A stretch of DNA of 64,000 bases, taken from assembly GCA_044226035.1 (NCBI GenBank), contig JBGAHT010000001.1, forward strand, positions 1-64,000. Direction: 5' to 3'. The position numbers were made by a program, and so were the translations under genes. The stretch comes from Pseudoluteimonas sp044226035 (lineage in GTDB: Bacteria > Pseudomonadota > Gammaproteobacteria > Xanthomonadales > Xanthomonadaceae). The notes below the pieces were generated by a model. It was not told the origin of the DNA. It did no database searches and saw only the letters and a list, made by a program, of their open reading frames with translations. Below are positions 8,500 to 16,406 of this stretch, in pieces; positions within the stretch are counted from its first letter, which is position 1; every line of letters starts with the position of its first letter.

Positions 8500-8553
8500 G
8501 ACGGCTTCCGGTGGGGGCAAGCCGCGATTATCGCGGATCGGGCCGAGCCGCGG

Positions 8554-9087
8554 TCAGCCGTCGTAGCCGAAGCCTTCGTTGCGGCAGCGCACCCCGGCCG
8601 GATCCAGCGCCACGAAGCGCCCGTCCTCGCCCAGCCGCCACAGGCCGCGGAAGCGCGTGAACCATTCCACGTCCTTGCCGGGCTCCAGCGCGGCGAGGAT
8701 GCGCGAATCGTCCTGGCCGTCGCGCTGGCAGGTGCCGACCGCGACTTCGACCTTCGCGTCGTCCAGCGCCTCGGGCTCGATCGCATCGGTGACCAGCTGC
8801 AGCGGCCGGTCGCCGCCGACCAGCGAACCGTCCAGGTACCGCAGCTCGCGCGTGGCCAGCAGCGTGCGGATGTGGCTCTGCTCGTCGCGCAGGACATGGA
8901 TCGAGATCCGGCAGACCTCGTCGCCCGAGGCGCCGGCGCCGACGCAGGTGCCGGAGAGTTCGTGCACGCCGGAGGGATACGGCGGCGCGACGGCGCCGAC
9001 CCACTTCTCCTCGTGCTCCAGCTCGGCGGCGGAAACGCCGCCGATGGCGAACGCGACGGCGAACAGCGCCGCGATGCGCGCGTTCAC
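8554..9087 (-). CDS. Hypothetical secreted protein, 177 aa
   Basis: Family not recognised. The predicted signal peptide is ALFAVAFAIGGVSAA, cleaved before ELEHEE. The mature part has four cysteines in two regions (TCVG...EVCRIS and GTCQRDG...GVRCRN) that could form disulfides, as expected of a periplasmic protein. The start is a GTG at 9087 whose last bases overlap the stop of the nfeD-type gene (GTGA overlap), so it is translationally coupled to the SPFH-NfeD pair. Confidence 0.7.
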   Translation of the reverse strand: MNARIAALFAVAFAIGGVSAAELEHEEKWVGAVAPPYPSGVHELSGTCVGAGASGDEVCRISIHVLRDEQSHIRTLLATRELRYLDGSLVGGDRPLQLVTDAIEPEALDDAKVEVAVGTCQRDGQDDSRILAALEPGKDVEWFTRFRGLWRLGEDGRFVALDPAGVRCRNEGFGYDG

Positions 9088-9515
9088 GCCGCCTCCACCT
9101 GCAACGTCATCCCGTCCGCGCCGACGACGCGCACGTGCGCATGCGCCGGGAGATCGGGGCCGGTCACTTCCCAGAACGCGTCGGCGATCTGTACGCGTCC
9201 GTGGCCATCGACGATGGCGCGTTCCAGCGGCACCACGCGCCCGACCAGCGCGGCGGTGCGCCGGTTCAGCGCCGGCTGGTCGCTGCCGCGGCCACGACCG
9301 CGGAACCAGCGTTGCCAGACCAGGATCGCGACCACGCTGAGGATCGCGAACACGACCACCTGCGTCAGCACGGCCATGCCCGGCGCCAGCAGCACGATCA
9401 CGAAAGTCGCGGCGGCTGCCAGCCCCAACCACAGCATGAAGGCGCCCGGCGCCATCGCCTCCGCGGCGAACAGCAGCAACGCCACCGCGGCCCAGGCGAA
9501 CACGTCCCAGCGCAT
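9084..9515 (-). CDS. NfeD-like membrane protein
   Basis: 143 aa. The membrane segments are near residues 8-28, 33-52 and 54-70, followed by a C-terminal OB-fold-like soluble part (LVGRVVPLERAIVDGHGRVQI...) characteristic of the short NfeD (NfeD1b) type. These proteins partner with SPFH proteins in the inner membrane; here the gene starts 2 bp after the SPFH gene stops. The family role is scaffolding or modulation of SPFH assemblies. Confidence 0.9.
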   Translation of the reverse strand: MRWDVFAWAAVALLLFAAEAMAPGAFMLWLGLAAAATFVIVLLAPGMAVLTQVVVFAILSVVAILVWQRWFRGRGRGSDQPALNRRTAALVGRVVPLERAIVDGHGRVQIADAFWEVTGPDLPAHAHVRVVGADGMTLQVEAA

Positions 9516-9517
9516 GG

Positions 9518-10468
9518 TCAGCCTCCCTGGCGCGGCGGCGCGACGCGCGGCGCGGACTGCTGGCGCTCCAGCGATTCCTTCGCCAGCTCGGCGATGCCGG
9601 CCAGCGAACCGATCACCCCGGCCGATTCCATCGGCATCATCACGAACTTCTGGTTGGGCGCCTCGGCCAGCGACTTGAACGCCTCGATGTACTTCTGCGC
9701 GACGAAGTAATTGATCGCCTGCACGTTGCCGCCGGAGATCGCATCCGACACCAGCTGCGTCGCCTTGGCCTCGGCTTCGGCCTGGCGTTCGCGCGCCTCG
9801 GCGGCGCGGAAGGCGGCCTCGCGGTTGCCCTCGGCCTCGAGGATCACCGACTGCTTCTCGCCCTCGGCCTTGAGGATCGCGGCCTGGCGCAGGCCCTCGG
9901 CCTCGAGGATGTTGGCGCGCTTCTCGCGCTCGGCCTTCATCTGCCGGGCCATCGATTCGACCAGGTCGCGCGGCGGCGCGATGTCCTTCAGCTCGATGCG
10001 GTTGACCTTGATGCCCCACGGATGGGTGGCCTGGTCGACCGCGACCAGCACCTTGGCGTTGATCTCGTCGCGCTTGGACAGCGATTCGTCCAGGTCCATC
10101 GAGCCGATCGCGGTGCGGATGTTGGTCATCACCAGGTTGAGGATGGCGATTTCCAGCGTCGCCACCTCGTAGGCGGCCTTGGCCGCGTCCAGCACCTGGA
10201 AGAACACCACGCCGTCGACCTTGACCACCGCGTTGTCCTTGGTGATGACGTCCTGCGACGGCACCTCCAGCACCTGTTCCATCATGTTCACCTTGCGGCC
10301 GATGCCCTGGTAGATCGGCATCAGGAAATGCAGGCCCGGCGACAGGGTGTGGGTGTACTTGCCGAAAGCCTCGACCGTCCATTCGTAGCCCTGCGGCACC
10401 ATCCGCACGGCCTTGGCGACCAGCACCACCAGCGCGAACAGCACGACCGCGGCAAGAATCATCCCCAT
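9518..10468 (-). CDS. qmcA: SPFH/band-7 domain protein (stomatin/QmcA-like)
   Basis: 316 aa. One N-terminal membrane segment (ILAAVVLFALVVLVAKA) is followed by the band-7 domain (VPQGYEWTVEAFGKYTHTL...GLHFLMP) and a long charged coiled-coil with repeated EAEG units (about residues 190-240). This matches the stomatin-like QmcA/YbbK group. Such proteins form large oligomeric cages on the inner membrane and are typically co-transcribed with NfeD, as here. Confidence 0.9.
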   Translation of the reverse strand: MGMILAAVVLFALVVLVAKAVRMVPQGYEWTVEAFGKYTHTLSPGLHFLMPIYQGIGRKVNMMEQVLEVPSQDVITKDNAVVKVDGVVFFQVLDAAKAAYEVATLEIAILNLVMTNIRTAIGSMDLDESLSKRDEINAKVLVAVDQATHPWGIKVNRIELKDIAPPRDLVESMARQMKAEREKRANILEAEGLRQAAILKAEGEKQSVILEAEGNREAAFRAAEARERQAEAEAKATQLVSDAISGGNVQAINYFVAQKYIEAFKSLAEAPNQKFVMMPMESAGVIGSLAGIAELAKESLERQQSAPRVAPPRQGG

Positions 10469-10576
10469 GAAACACCCCGCACCTGTGTAATTGCGGGGAG
10501 TATAGGCGGCGCCCCCGGCGGACGATATTGCAGGCCGCTGCGACGCTTCCGCCCCTCCCCGCATCCACCGTCAGGA

Positions 10577-11203
10577 ATGCCCGCCGCCTCCAGCCCTTCG
10601 ACCCCGCCGTCGGCTGCGCCGCCCGTTCCATCCGGGACTGGCTTCGCCATCGACGTGCCCGACCGCCTGCTGCGCCGCGCGCGCGCCGGCGAGCGGGCGG
10701 CGCTGGAACAGTTGTGCCGCTGGTTCGAACGGCCGGTGTTCACCCTCGCGCTGCGCCTGACCGGCGACCGCGACGAAGCCCAGGACGTGCTGCAGGAGAC
10801 GATGTTGAAGGCGATCGGCAAGCTCGGCGAATTCCGCGGCGACGCCCCGTTCTGGGGCTGGATGCGCAAGATCGCGGTGAACGAGGCGCTGATGCAGCTG
10901 CGCCGGCGCCGGCGGCTGGAGGACAGCCTCGACGACGACGGCTTCGAACCCGTGGACGCATCGCCGCCGCCTTCCGCCGCGGCCGACGCCGCCGCGTTGT
11001 GGCGCGCGCTGGAAGCGCTGCCGGCGGCGACCCGCGCGGTGCTGTGGCTGTACCACGCCGAAGGCCACACCCACGAGGAAATCGCGGCGCTGATGCAGCG
11101 CACGCCGAGCTTCTCCAAGTCGCAGCTCGCGCGCGGCGGACGCCGCCTGCGCGCCTTGCTGGAACCGCGATCCGAACACGCCACGGAGGTGCAGCATGCG
11201 TAA
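10577..11203 (+). CDS. RNA polymerase sigma factor, ECF-like sigma-70 family
   Basis: 208 aa. Region 2 is visible as LALRLTGDRDEAQDVLQET and region 4 as LWLYHAEGHTHEEIAALM, with a Pro/Ser-rich N-terminal tail of about 25 residues. ATG at 10577 follows CAGGA. It directs RNA polymerase to a dedicated promoter set. The stop overlaps the next gene by 8 bp, and that gene encodes a single-membrane-span protein, the usual sigma/anti-sigma arrangement. Region 4 has the odd insertion PSFSKSQLARG where SVSRVKSRL-like helices are usual. Confidence 0.9.
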   Translation: MPAASSPSTPPSAAPPVPSGTGFAIDVPDRLLRRARAGERAALEQLCRWFERPVFTLALRLTGDRDEAQDVLQETMLKAIGKLGEFRGDAPFWGWMRKIAVNEALMQLRRRRRLEDSLDDDGFEPVDASPPPSAAADAAALWRALEALPAATRAVLWLYHAEGHTHEEIAALMQRTPSFSKSQLARGGRRLRALLEPRSEHATEVQHA

Positions 11204-12017
11204 GCCGCACGCCCACGACCAGACGCCGCCACAGGACTGGGCCACGGCCTTCGCCGCGCTGCCGCCGGAAGCGCCGCCGGCCGATGCGCTGTCGTCGGTG
11301 TTCGCGCGGCTGCCGGCATCGACGCCGGCACGACCCCGCCGGCAATGGTGGATCGCCGCGGCGGCGGTGCTCGCGCTGGCGGCGGTGGTTCCGCTCGCGA
11401 TGAATGTTGCCCGTCATTCCGGTGCAGGCGAGCCACGCAACGCAGGAATTGCCTCTAATCGTCATTCCGGCGCAAGCCGGAACCCAGTTGTCGCTCTTCA
11501 AAAGCCAAATCCGGGTACGCGGCCACTAGGGCCGCGAGAAGCGGCTGGCTTGCGCCGGGATGACGGCGTGAAGGAGGCGATGGCTCGACCCGATGTCGCG
11601 ATCCCGACAGTCGCAACCATGCAGGAAAAGCATTCGACGCCGAATCGAATCGCGAAGGCGGACACCCCGCACCGCAAGCCGCATCGCGCACGACCCGCGA
11701 CGCCGGCGAGCGAACCGGCCGACGCGCTGATGGAACCGCTGTACGCCGAATCCGCGCGGCTGGAAGCCCTGCTCGCGCTGGCCCGCGACGACCGCGTCGC
11801 GTCGGCGAGCGCGGTGGCGCTGGGCAGCGACTTCGAGGCGCGGCTGTCCGCCGTCGACGCCGCGCTGGCGCAGCCCGCGCTCACCCCTCAACGCCGGCTC
11901 GAACTATGGCGCGAACGCGTGTCGGCGCTGCGCGCCTACGCCGGCTTCGAAAGCACCCGGCGTGCGCTGGCCGCCAGCGGCGAACGCTACGACGCGATGC
12001 TGGTGAGCATCGATTGA
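11196..12017 (+). CDS. Putative anti-sigma factor, single-pass membrane protein
   Basis: 273 aa. A cytoplasmic N-terminal part (~50 residues) and a single membrane span (about residues 50-70, WWIAAAAVLALAAVVPLAM) lead to a periplasmic region with a helical C-terminal half (LYAESARLEALLALA..., about 180-270). No zinc-binding HxxxCxxC motif is seen, so it is not a ZAS-type anti-sigma. The role is inferred from position directly overlapping the sigma gene. Residues ~73-124 are encoded by an inverted repeat element of intergenic type carried in frame (see repeat at 11414-11567). Confidence 0.65.
   Translation: MRKPHAHDQTPPQDWATAFAALPPEAPPADALSSVFARLPASTPARPRRQWWIAAAAVLALAAVVPLAMNVARHSGAGEPRNAGIASNRHSGASRNPVVALQKPNPGTRPLGPREAAGLRRDDGVKEAMARPDVAIPTVATMQEKHSTPNRIAKADTPHRKPHRARPATPASEPADALMEPLYAESARLEALLALARDDRVASASAVALGSDFEARLSAVDAALAQPALTPQRRLELWRERVSALRAYAGFESTRRALAASGERYDAMLVSID
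11414..11567. repeat. REP-type inverted repeat carried in frame within the anti-sigma gene
   Basis: CGTCATTCCGGCGCAAGCCGG at 11461-11481 is mirrored by CTGGCTTGCGCCGGGATGACGG at 11546-11567, with a further partial GTCATTCCGG at 11414. This GTCATTCCGGCGAAAGCCGG-type element is normally intergenic in many proteobacteria. Here it adds about 50 codons just after the membrane span without breaking the frame. Confidence 0.8.
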
Positions 12018-12039
12018 CCCTTTCCACCGCGAGAACGCC

Positions 12040-13287
12040 ATGAACCGAACCGTGAAACGCCTTGCCCTCGCCTGCGCCGCCGGCCTTGCCTTGGCCGGCG
12101 CCGCCGCCGCGCAATCCGATGCGCCGACGCCCGCGCAGCAGAAGGAACTCGACGCAGCACGCGCCGAACTCGACCGTGCGGCGAAGCATTTCGCCGAACT
12201 CAGCGGCAAGTACCATGCACCCGGTACGGCGCCGATGGTCATGACCTACGAGAAGCAGAGCGTGCGCAAGCCCGTGCTCGGCGTATTGCTGGCGCCTGAC
12301 CCGCAGGCCGGCGTGCGCATCGCCGGGGTGACGCCTGCCAGCGGCGCCGCGCAAGCCGGATTGAAAAGCGGCGATCGACTGGTGTCGGTGGATGGAAACG
12401 CGATCGTGGGCGCCGACGGCGATGCCCGTCTCGCCAATCTGCGCACGAAGCTGGCGAAACTCGATACGCGGAAGCAGGTTCGCGTCGGTTACGTACGCGC
12501 CGGGCGCGAGGCGGAGGTATCGGTGACGCCGCATGTTGCCGACCGCCTGTTCATGTGGAACGGCACCGATAGCCCAGCGGTTTTGTCCGGCGATGTGACG
12601 CTTCGGGAAGGTACTCGCGGCGAGTGGGACGCCACTGCGGACCGGATCGATGTCGATGTGCCGCCCGGCATCGCCCAGGAAATCCATCGCGAAATCATCC
12701 GCCTCGGCGATGGCGATGCGCCGATGGCGATGCCAGGTTCCGGCATGCTGCTCGAAGCCTTCCGCTGGAACGGCCTCAACCTCGCCTCGCTCGATCCGCA
12801 GCTCGGCCGCTACTTCGGCACGGACAAGGGCGTGCTGGTGCTCAGCCCGGGCCCGCAACTCCCCGCGCTGCAGGCCGGCGACGTGATCCTCGGCATCGAC
12901 GGCAAGCCGGTGGCGACGCCGCGCGAGGCGATGGACGCGTTGCGCGCGCACCAGGCCGGCGACACCGCCTCGCTGGCGCTGCTACGCGACCACCGCGACG
13001 CCAGCGCGCAGGTCACGGTGCCCAAGGCGATGCCGTTGCCGATTCCGCCTGCACCGCCAGCGCCTCCCGCGCCACCTCCGCCTCCGCCGCCCGGCGTGGG
13101 CGCGATGCCCACGCCTCCCGCTCCACCCGCCGCGCCGGATGCGCCGAATGCGCCGCGCGTGGTCGAACGCCGCCACGTCGTGGTCGTGGACGACAACGGC
13201 AAGACCACGGAATGGGACGACGGCAGCGTTCCGCCGCCACCCGCGCCGCCGGCACCACCTCCCCCGCCTCCGCCACCGCAGGACTGA
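12040..13287 (+). CDS. Secreted PDZ-domain protein with proline-rich tail
   Basis: 415 aa. The signal peptide (CAAGLALAGAAAAQ) is followed by a short helical region and two PDZ-like domains: about residues 80-165 (GVTPASGAAQAGLKSGDRLVSVDG) and about 255-330 (LQAGDVILGIDGKPV). The tail contains two polyproline tracts and ends PPPPPPPPQD. No protease catalytic motif is present, so it resembles the substrate-sensing part of DegP/RseP-type systems without an enzyme. It lies 22 bp downstream of the anti-sigma gene in the same operon, so it may take part in envelope signal sensing (inference). Confidence 0.85.
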   Translation: MNRTVKRLALACAAGLALAGAAAAQSDAPTPAQQKELDAARAELDRAAKHFAELSGKYHAPGTAPMVMTYEKQSVRKPVLGVLLAPDPQAGVRIAGVTPASGAAQAGLKSGDRLVSVDGNAIVGADGDARLANLRTKLAKLDTRKQVRVGYVRAGREAEVSVTPHVADRLFMWNGTDSPAVLSGDVTLREGTRGEWDATADRIDVDVPPGIAQEIHREIIRLGDGDAPMAMPGSGMLLEAFRWNGLNLASLDPQLGRYFGTDKGVLVLSPGPQLPALQAGDVILGIDGKPVATPREAMDALRAHQAGDTASLALLRDHRDASAQVTVPKAMPLPIPPAPPAPPAPPPPPPPGVGAMPTPPAPPAAPDAPNAPRVVERRHVVVVDDNGKTTEWDDGSVPPPPAPPAPPPPPPPPQD

Positions 13288-13308
13288 GGCGACGCCCGCG
13301 GCGAAGGT

Positions 13309-14280
13309 TCAGGCCGTCGTCGCCTCGATCTGGCGCCAGGTGTCGGCGTCGAAGCGCGTCACCAGCTGCGGCGCGACCAGGTTCTGCTGCAGCTGTTCGA
13401 CCCGGCTCGCGCCGAGGATCACCGTCGACACGTTCGGGTTGCGCAGGCACCACGCGATCGCCAGCGGCGCCGGATCCACGCCGAGCTCGCGCGCGATGGA
13501 CACGAAGCGGCGCGCGCGTTCGAGCCGGCGCTCGCCCTCCTCGCCCTGCAGGTTGCGCTGCAGCCAGGCGTAACCCTCCTGCGCCATGCGCGAACCGGCG
13601 GGAACGCCCGCCGAATACTTGCCGGTGAGCAGGCCCGAGGCCAATGGCGACCAGGTGGTGGTGCCCATGCCGTGTTGGCGGTACAGCGGCGCGTATTCGC
13701 GTTCGACCCGTTCGCGGTGCAGCAGGTTGTACTGCGGCTGTTCCATGGCCGGCGGTTGCAGGGCGTGCGCGCGGGCGATGGCGTGCGCATCGAGGATGGC
13801 GTCCGCGGGCCATTCGGACGTGCCCCAGTACAGCACCTTGCCCTGGCGGACCAGCGCGTCCATCGCGAACACGGTTTCGGCGATGGGCGTGTCCGGGTCC
13901 GGGCGGTGGCAGAAGTACAGGTCGAGGTAATCCACGCGCAGGCGCTTCAGCGCCGCGTGGCAGGCATCGTGCACGTGCTTGCGCGACAAGCCTTTCTGCG
14001 TGGGCCGCGGCTTGTCGACCGCGCCGAAGAACACCTTGCTCGACACGCAGTAGCCGTCGCGCGGCAAGCGCAGGTCGGCGATCGCGTCGCCCATCACCCG
14101 CTCGGCTTCGCCGTTGGCGTAGGTTTCGGCGTTGTCGAAAAAGTTGATGCCGGCGTCCCAGGCGGCGGCGATCAGTTCGCGCGCCTCGCCGCGGCCGACG
14201 CTGCCGCCGAAGGTGACCCACGCGCCGAAGGACAGTTCCGACAGCTGCAGGCCGGAGGAACCCAGACGACGGTATTGCAT
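13309..14280 (-). CDS. Aldo/keto reductase (Kv-beta/YghZ-like)
   Basis: 323 aa, typical length. Catalytic tetrad positions are visible: Asp and Tyr in FFDNAETYANGEAE, Lys in SSKVFFG, and His in LYFCHRPDP. The N-terminus MQYRRLGSSGLQLS and the C-terminal NADPH-binding ILGASRVEQLQQNL are characteristic of the AKR6/YghZ type. It is an NADPH-dependent reductase of aldehydes or ketones; substrate not deducible. It is divergent from the Mn2+ riboswitch gene and convergent with the PDZ operon. Confidence 0.93.
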   Translation of the reverse strand: MQYRRLGSSGLQLSELSFGAWVTFGGSVGRGEARELIAAAWDAGINFFDNAETYANGEAERVMGDAIADLRLPRDGYCVSSKVFFGAVDKPRPTQKGLSRKHVHDACHAALKRLRVDYLDLYFCHRPDPDTPIAETVFAMDALVRQGKVLYWGTSEWPADAILDAHAIARAHALQPPAMEQPQYNLLHRERVEREYAPLYRQHGMGTTTWSPLASGLLTGKYSAGVPAGSRMAQEGYAWLQRNLQGEEGERRLERARRFVSIARELGVDPAPLAIAWCLRNPNVSTVILGASRVEQLQQNLVAPQLVTRFDADTWRQIEATTA

Positions 14281-14307
14281 GGCGCGCTCCGATCGGGGGA
14301 GGCCGCA

Positions 14308-14338
14308 TTGTAGGCAACGCGCGCGGGGGCGTTAGAAT
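14308..14338 (+). promoter_or_regulatory. Candidate promoter of the Mn2+ riboswitch transcript
   Basis: TAGAAT at 14333-14338 makes a good -10 element, with TTGTAG at 14308-14313 as a possible -35 (spacer 19 bp, slightly long). Transcription would begin near 14345, just before the first conserved riboswitch bases. Confidence 0.5.
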
Positions 14339-14349
14339 GCGCGTCCTTC

Positions 14350-14530
14350 CTCCGGGGAGTAGCCCGCCGCCGGCTTCGCGCCCGCGGCCCGCGCGTCAAC
14401 ATGCTTGGCCCTGCCGTCGACCGGCATGTCGCCATGGCGCGCGACGCCGCATCGCGGCGGGGCAAGACCGAAGGCAGCCGCGTGCACCCGGGCCGGGCGC
14501 GACGCGACTGTCCTTCGCGCCCGCGACGCC
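14350..14530 (+). promoter_or_regulatory. yybP-ykoY (Mn2+) riboswitch
   Basis: Contains the two hallmark conserved blocks of the yybP-ykoY aptamer: GGGGAGTAGC at 14354-14363 and GTCAACAT at 14395-14402, separated by a GC-rich hairpin. Downstream comes a long second arm with GGCAAGACCGAAGG at 14461-14474. The element ends shortly before the ATG of a GDT1/UPF0016 transporter gene. By established knowledge this riboswitch class binds Mn2+ and induces manganese exporters, including UPF0016 and MntP members in Xanthomonas relatives. The exact 3' boundary and expression platform are estimates. Confidence 0.88.
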
Positions 14531-14548
14531 CGGCCCCGGAGTCCGACC

Positions 14549-15112
14549 ATGCTGCAGGCCCTCCTCGTTTCCGCAGGCACCGTCGCGCTCGCCGAAATCG
14601 GCGACAAGACGCAACTGCTCGCGCTGCTGCTCGCCGCGCGCTTCCGCCGGCCGTGGCCGATCGTCGCCGGCATCCTCGTCGCCACCCTGCTCAACCATGC
14701 GCTCGCCGGCTGGCTGGGCACGCTGGTCGCGCACTGGCTCACGCCGACGGTGTTGCGCTGGGTGGTGGCCGCGAGCTTCATCGGCATCGCGCTGTGGACG
14801 CTCAAGCCCGATTCGCTGGACGAGGAGGCGGCATTGCCCGGCGGCAACGTCTTCGCCGCGACCGTGGTGGCGTTCTTCCTCGCCGAGATCGGCGACAAGA
14901 CCCAGGTCGCGACCGTGCTGCTGGCCACCCGCTTCGACGCGCTGTGGCAGGTGGTGGCCGGAACCACCCTCGGCATGCTGCTGGCGAACGTGCCGGTGGT
15001 GGCGTTCGGCAGCCGCTTCGCGCAACGCCTGCCGCTGCGCGCGGCGCGCACGGTCGCCGCGCTGGTGTTCCTCGCGCTCGGCCTGTGGGCCGCGGTCTTC
15101 GGCATCGGCTGA
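14549..15112 (+). CDS. GDT1/UPF0016 (TMEM165) family transporter, probable Mn2+ exporter
   Basis: 187 aa with about six hydrophobic segments and the duplicated family motif E-x-G-D-K-T: AEIGDKTQ at residues ~15-22 and again ~111-118. Members of this family (MneA, Mnx, yeast Gdt1) export Mn2+ and/or Ca2+. The ATG at 14549 directly follows the Mn2+ riboswitch, so the gene is expected to be switched on by excess manganese. The frame is open upstream through the riboswitch, which is why the start is placed by homology. Confidence 0.92.
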   Translation: MLQALLVSAGTVALAEIGDKTQLLALLLAARFRRPWPIVAGILVATLLNHALAGWLGTLVAHWLTPTVLRWVVAASFIGIALWTLKPDSLDEEAALPGGNVFAATVVAFFLAEIGDKTQVATVLLATRFDALWQVVAGTTLGMLLANVPVVAFGSRFAQRLPLRAARTVAALVFLALGLWAAVFGIG

Positions 15113-15167
15113 GTCGTCTGCCGGCGCGCCTGCGGCTATGCTGGCCGCGGGCGGCACGGGACGGGCG

Positions 15168-16304
15168 ATGGGACTGCGCGGCACCTTCCTCTGGCTGAAG
15201 GACCTGGTCGGGACGCTGCTCGAGCGCCCGGACGAGCTGATGCTGGAACTCGGCGCCGGCGGCGAACTGCTGGTGGCCAGGCTGCGCGCGCTGCTGTCGC
15301 TCACCGCCTTGCTGCTGCCGCTGGCGAACGCGTTTTCCGGCGTGCTCACCAGCGAAACCTTCATCGGCCTCGGCGCGGTGGTGTTCATCAACGTCTGCGC
15401 GCAGGCCTGGTTGGCGCTTGCCAACAGCCCGCGCACCTATCCGTGGCTGCCCTACGCCACCACCACCTATGACGTCACCACCACCACCGGCGTGCTCGCG
15501 CTGCTCGCGCTGGGCGACCCGGCCTCGGGGGTGAACAGCCTGATCGTGTGGTGCTTCTACCTGATCTCGATCGCGATGACCGCGCTGCGCAACGACGGCC
15601 GGCTGACGCTGTACGCCGGCGCGCTGGCCATCGTCGAGTACGGGCTGCTGGCGTGGACCGTCATCGCCGGCCACCCGCAACCGATCTCCTCGCCCGACTA
15701 CGGCACGGTTTCGGGCGGGGGCCAGGTCGAGCGCCTGGTGCTGCTCGGGATGATGACGATGCTGACCAGCGTCATCGTCTACCGCATGCAGCGGCTGGTG
15801 GAACTGTCCGGCAACGACGGCCTCACCGGACTGCCCAACCGCAGCTGGCTGCTGCAGCGCATGCCGCGCATCTTCGACCAGGTGCGCGACGGCGGCGGTT
15901 CGCTGACGCTGGCGCTGATCGACCTCGACCATTTCAAGCGCGTCAACGACGACATCGGCCACCTCGCGGCCAACCGCGCGCTGCGCCAGGTCGCGGCGCT
16001 GATGTCGAATGCGCTCGGCCCGGGCGAACGCCTGGTGCGCATCGGCGGGCAGGAGTTCGTGGCGCTGCTGCATTGCCCCATCGGCAGCGCGTGGGAACGC
16101 GCCGACCGCCTGCGCCGCGCCGTCGCCGACCAGGTGTTCCATGGCGAACGCGGGACGCCCGGCCCGCGCCTGAGCTTCACCGCCGGCCTCGCGACCTGGC
16201 CGCAGGACGGCAACAACCTCTCGCTGCTGCTGCGCAGCGCCGACCGCCGCCTGCAGCTGGGCAAACGCGACGGCCGCAACCGCGTCATCGCGCGCGACAT
16301 CTGA
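15168..16304 (+). CDS. Membrane GGDEF-domain protein with altered catalytic residues
   Basis: 378 aa. Six hydrophobic segments (about residues 35-60, 62-82, 92-110, 120-140, 145-168, 185-205) precede a C-terminal GGDEF domain. The signature reads GGQEF, with Gln295 in place of the catalytic/metal-binding Glu or Asp. The guanine-binding motif GHxxGD reads GHLAAN (Asp replaced by Asn269). The upstream LIDLDHFKRVND motif is intact. Diguanylate cyclase activity is therefore doubtful; a c-di-GMP or GTP sensing or scaffold role is possible. An alternative ATG lies ten codons upstream (15138). Confidence 0.88.
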   Translation: MGLRGTFLWLKDLVGTLLERPDELMLELGAGGELLVARLRALLSLTALLLPLANAFSGVLTSETFIGLGAVVFINVCAQAWLALANSPRTYPWLPYATTTYDVTTTTGVLALLALGDPASGVNSLIVWCFYLISIAMTALRNDGRLTLYAGALAIVEYGLLAWTVIAGHPQPISSPDYGTVSGGGQVERLVLLGMMTMLTSVIVYRMQRLVELSGNDGLTGLPNRSWLLQRMPRIFDQVRDGGGSLTLALIDLDHFKRVNDDIGHLAANRALRQVAALMSNALGPGERLVRIGGQEFVALLHCPIGSAWERADRLRRAVADQVFHGERGTPGPRLSFTAGLATWPQDGNNLSLLLRSADRRLQLGKRDGRNRVIARDI

Positions 16305-16394
16305 TGCGCGGAACGGGCTTGCGCTTGGTTTGACCGGCGCGACAAACCGCGCGCACGATGAGGCTTATCGCCCCGGATGCGGGGTATATGTGTA

Positions 16395-16401
16395 GTTAGG
16401 C
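16395..16401 (+). other. Integron core site (GTTAGGC) at left end of first cassette
   Basis: GTTAGGC fits the GTTRRRY R'' consensus. The surrounding 13 bases GTAGTTAGGCCTC are the exact reverse complement of GAGGCCTAACTAC at 16761-16773, as expected when the first bases of a cassette match the left end of its own attC. No attC- or attI-like structure is seen to the left. Confidence 0.75.
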
Positions 16402-16406
16402 CTCTG

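Noticed and set aside
8500..8553. Possible glycine riboswitch before gcvT
   Set aside because: Only 54 bp separate gcvT from the upstream gene, too short for the aptamer, and no conserved core is seen.
16305..16394. attI or a further attC to the left of the first cassette
   Set aside because: No palindromic arm or RYYYAAC core pairs with GTTAGGC here, so only the cassette-side core is supported.
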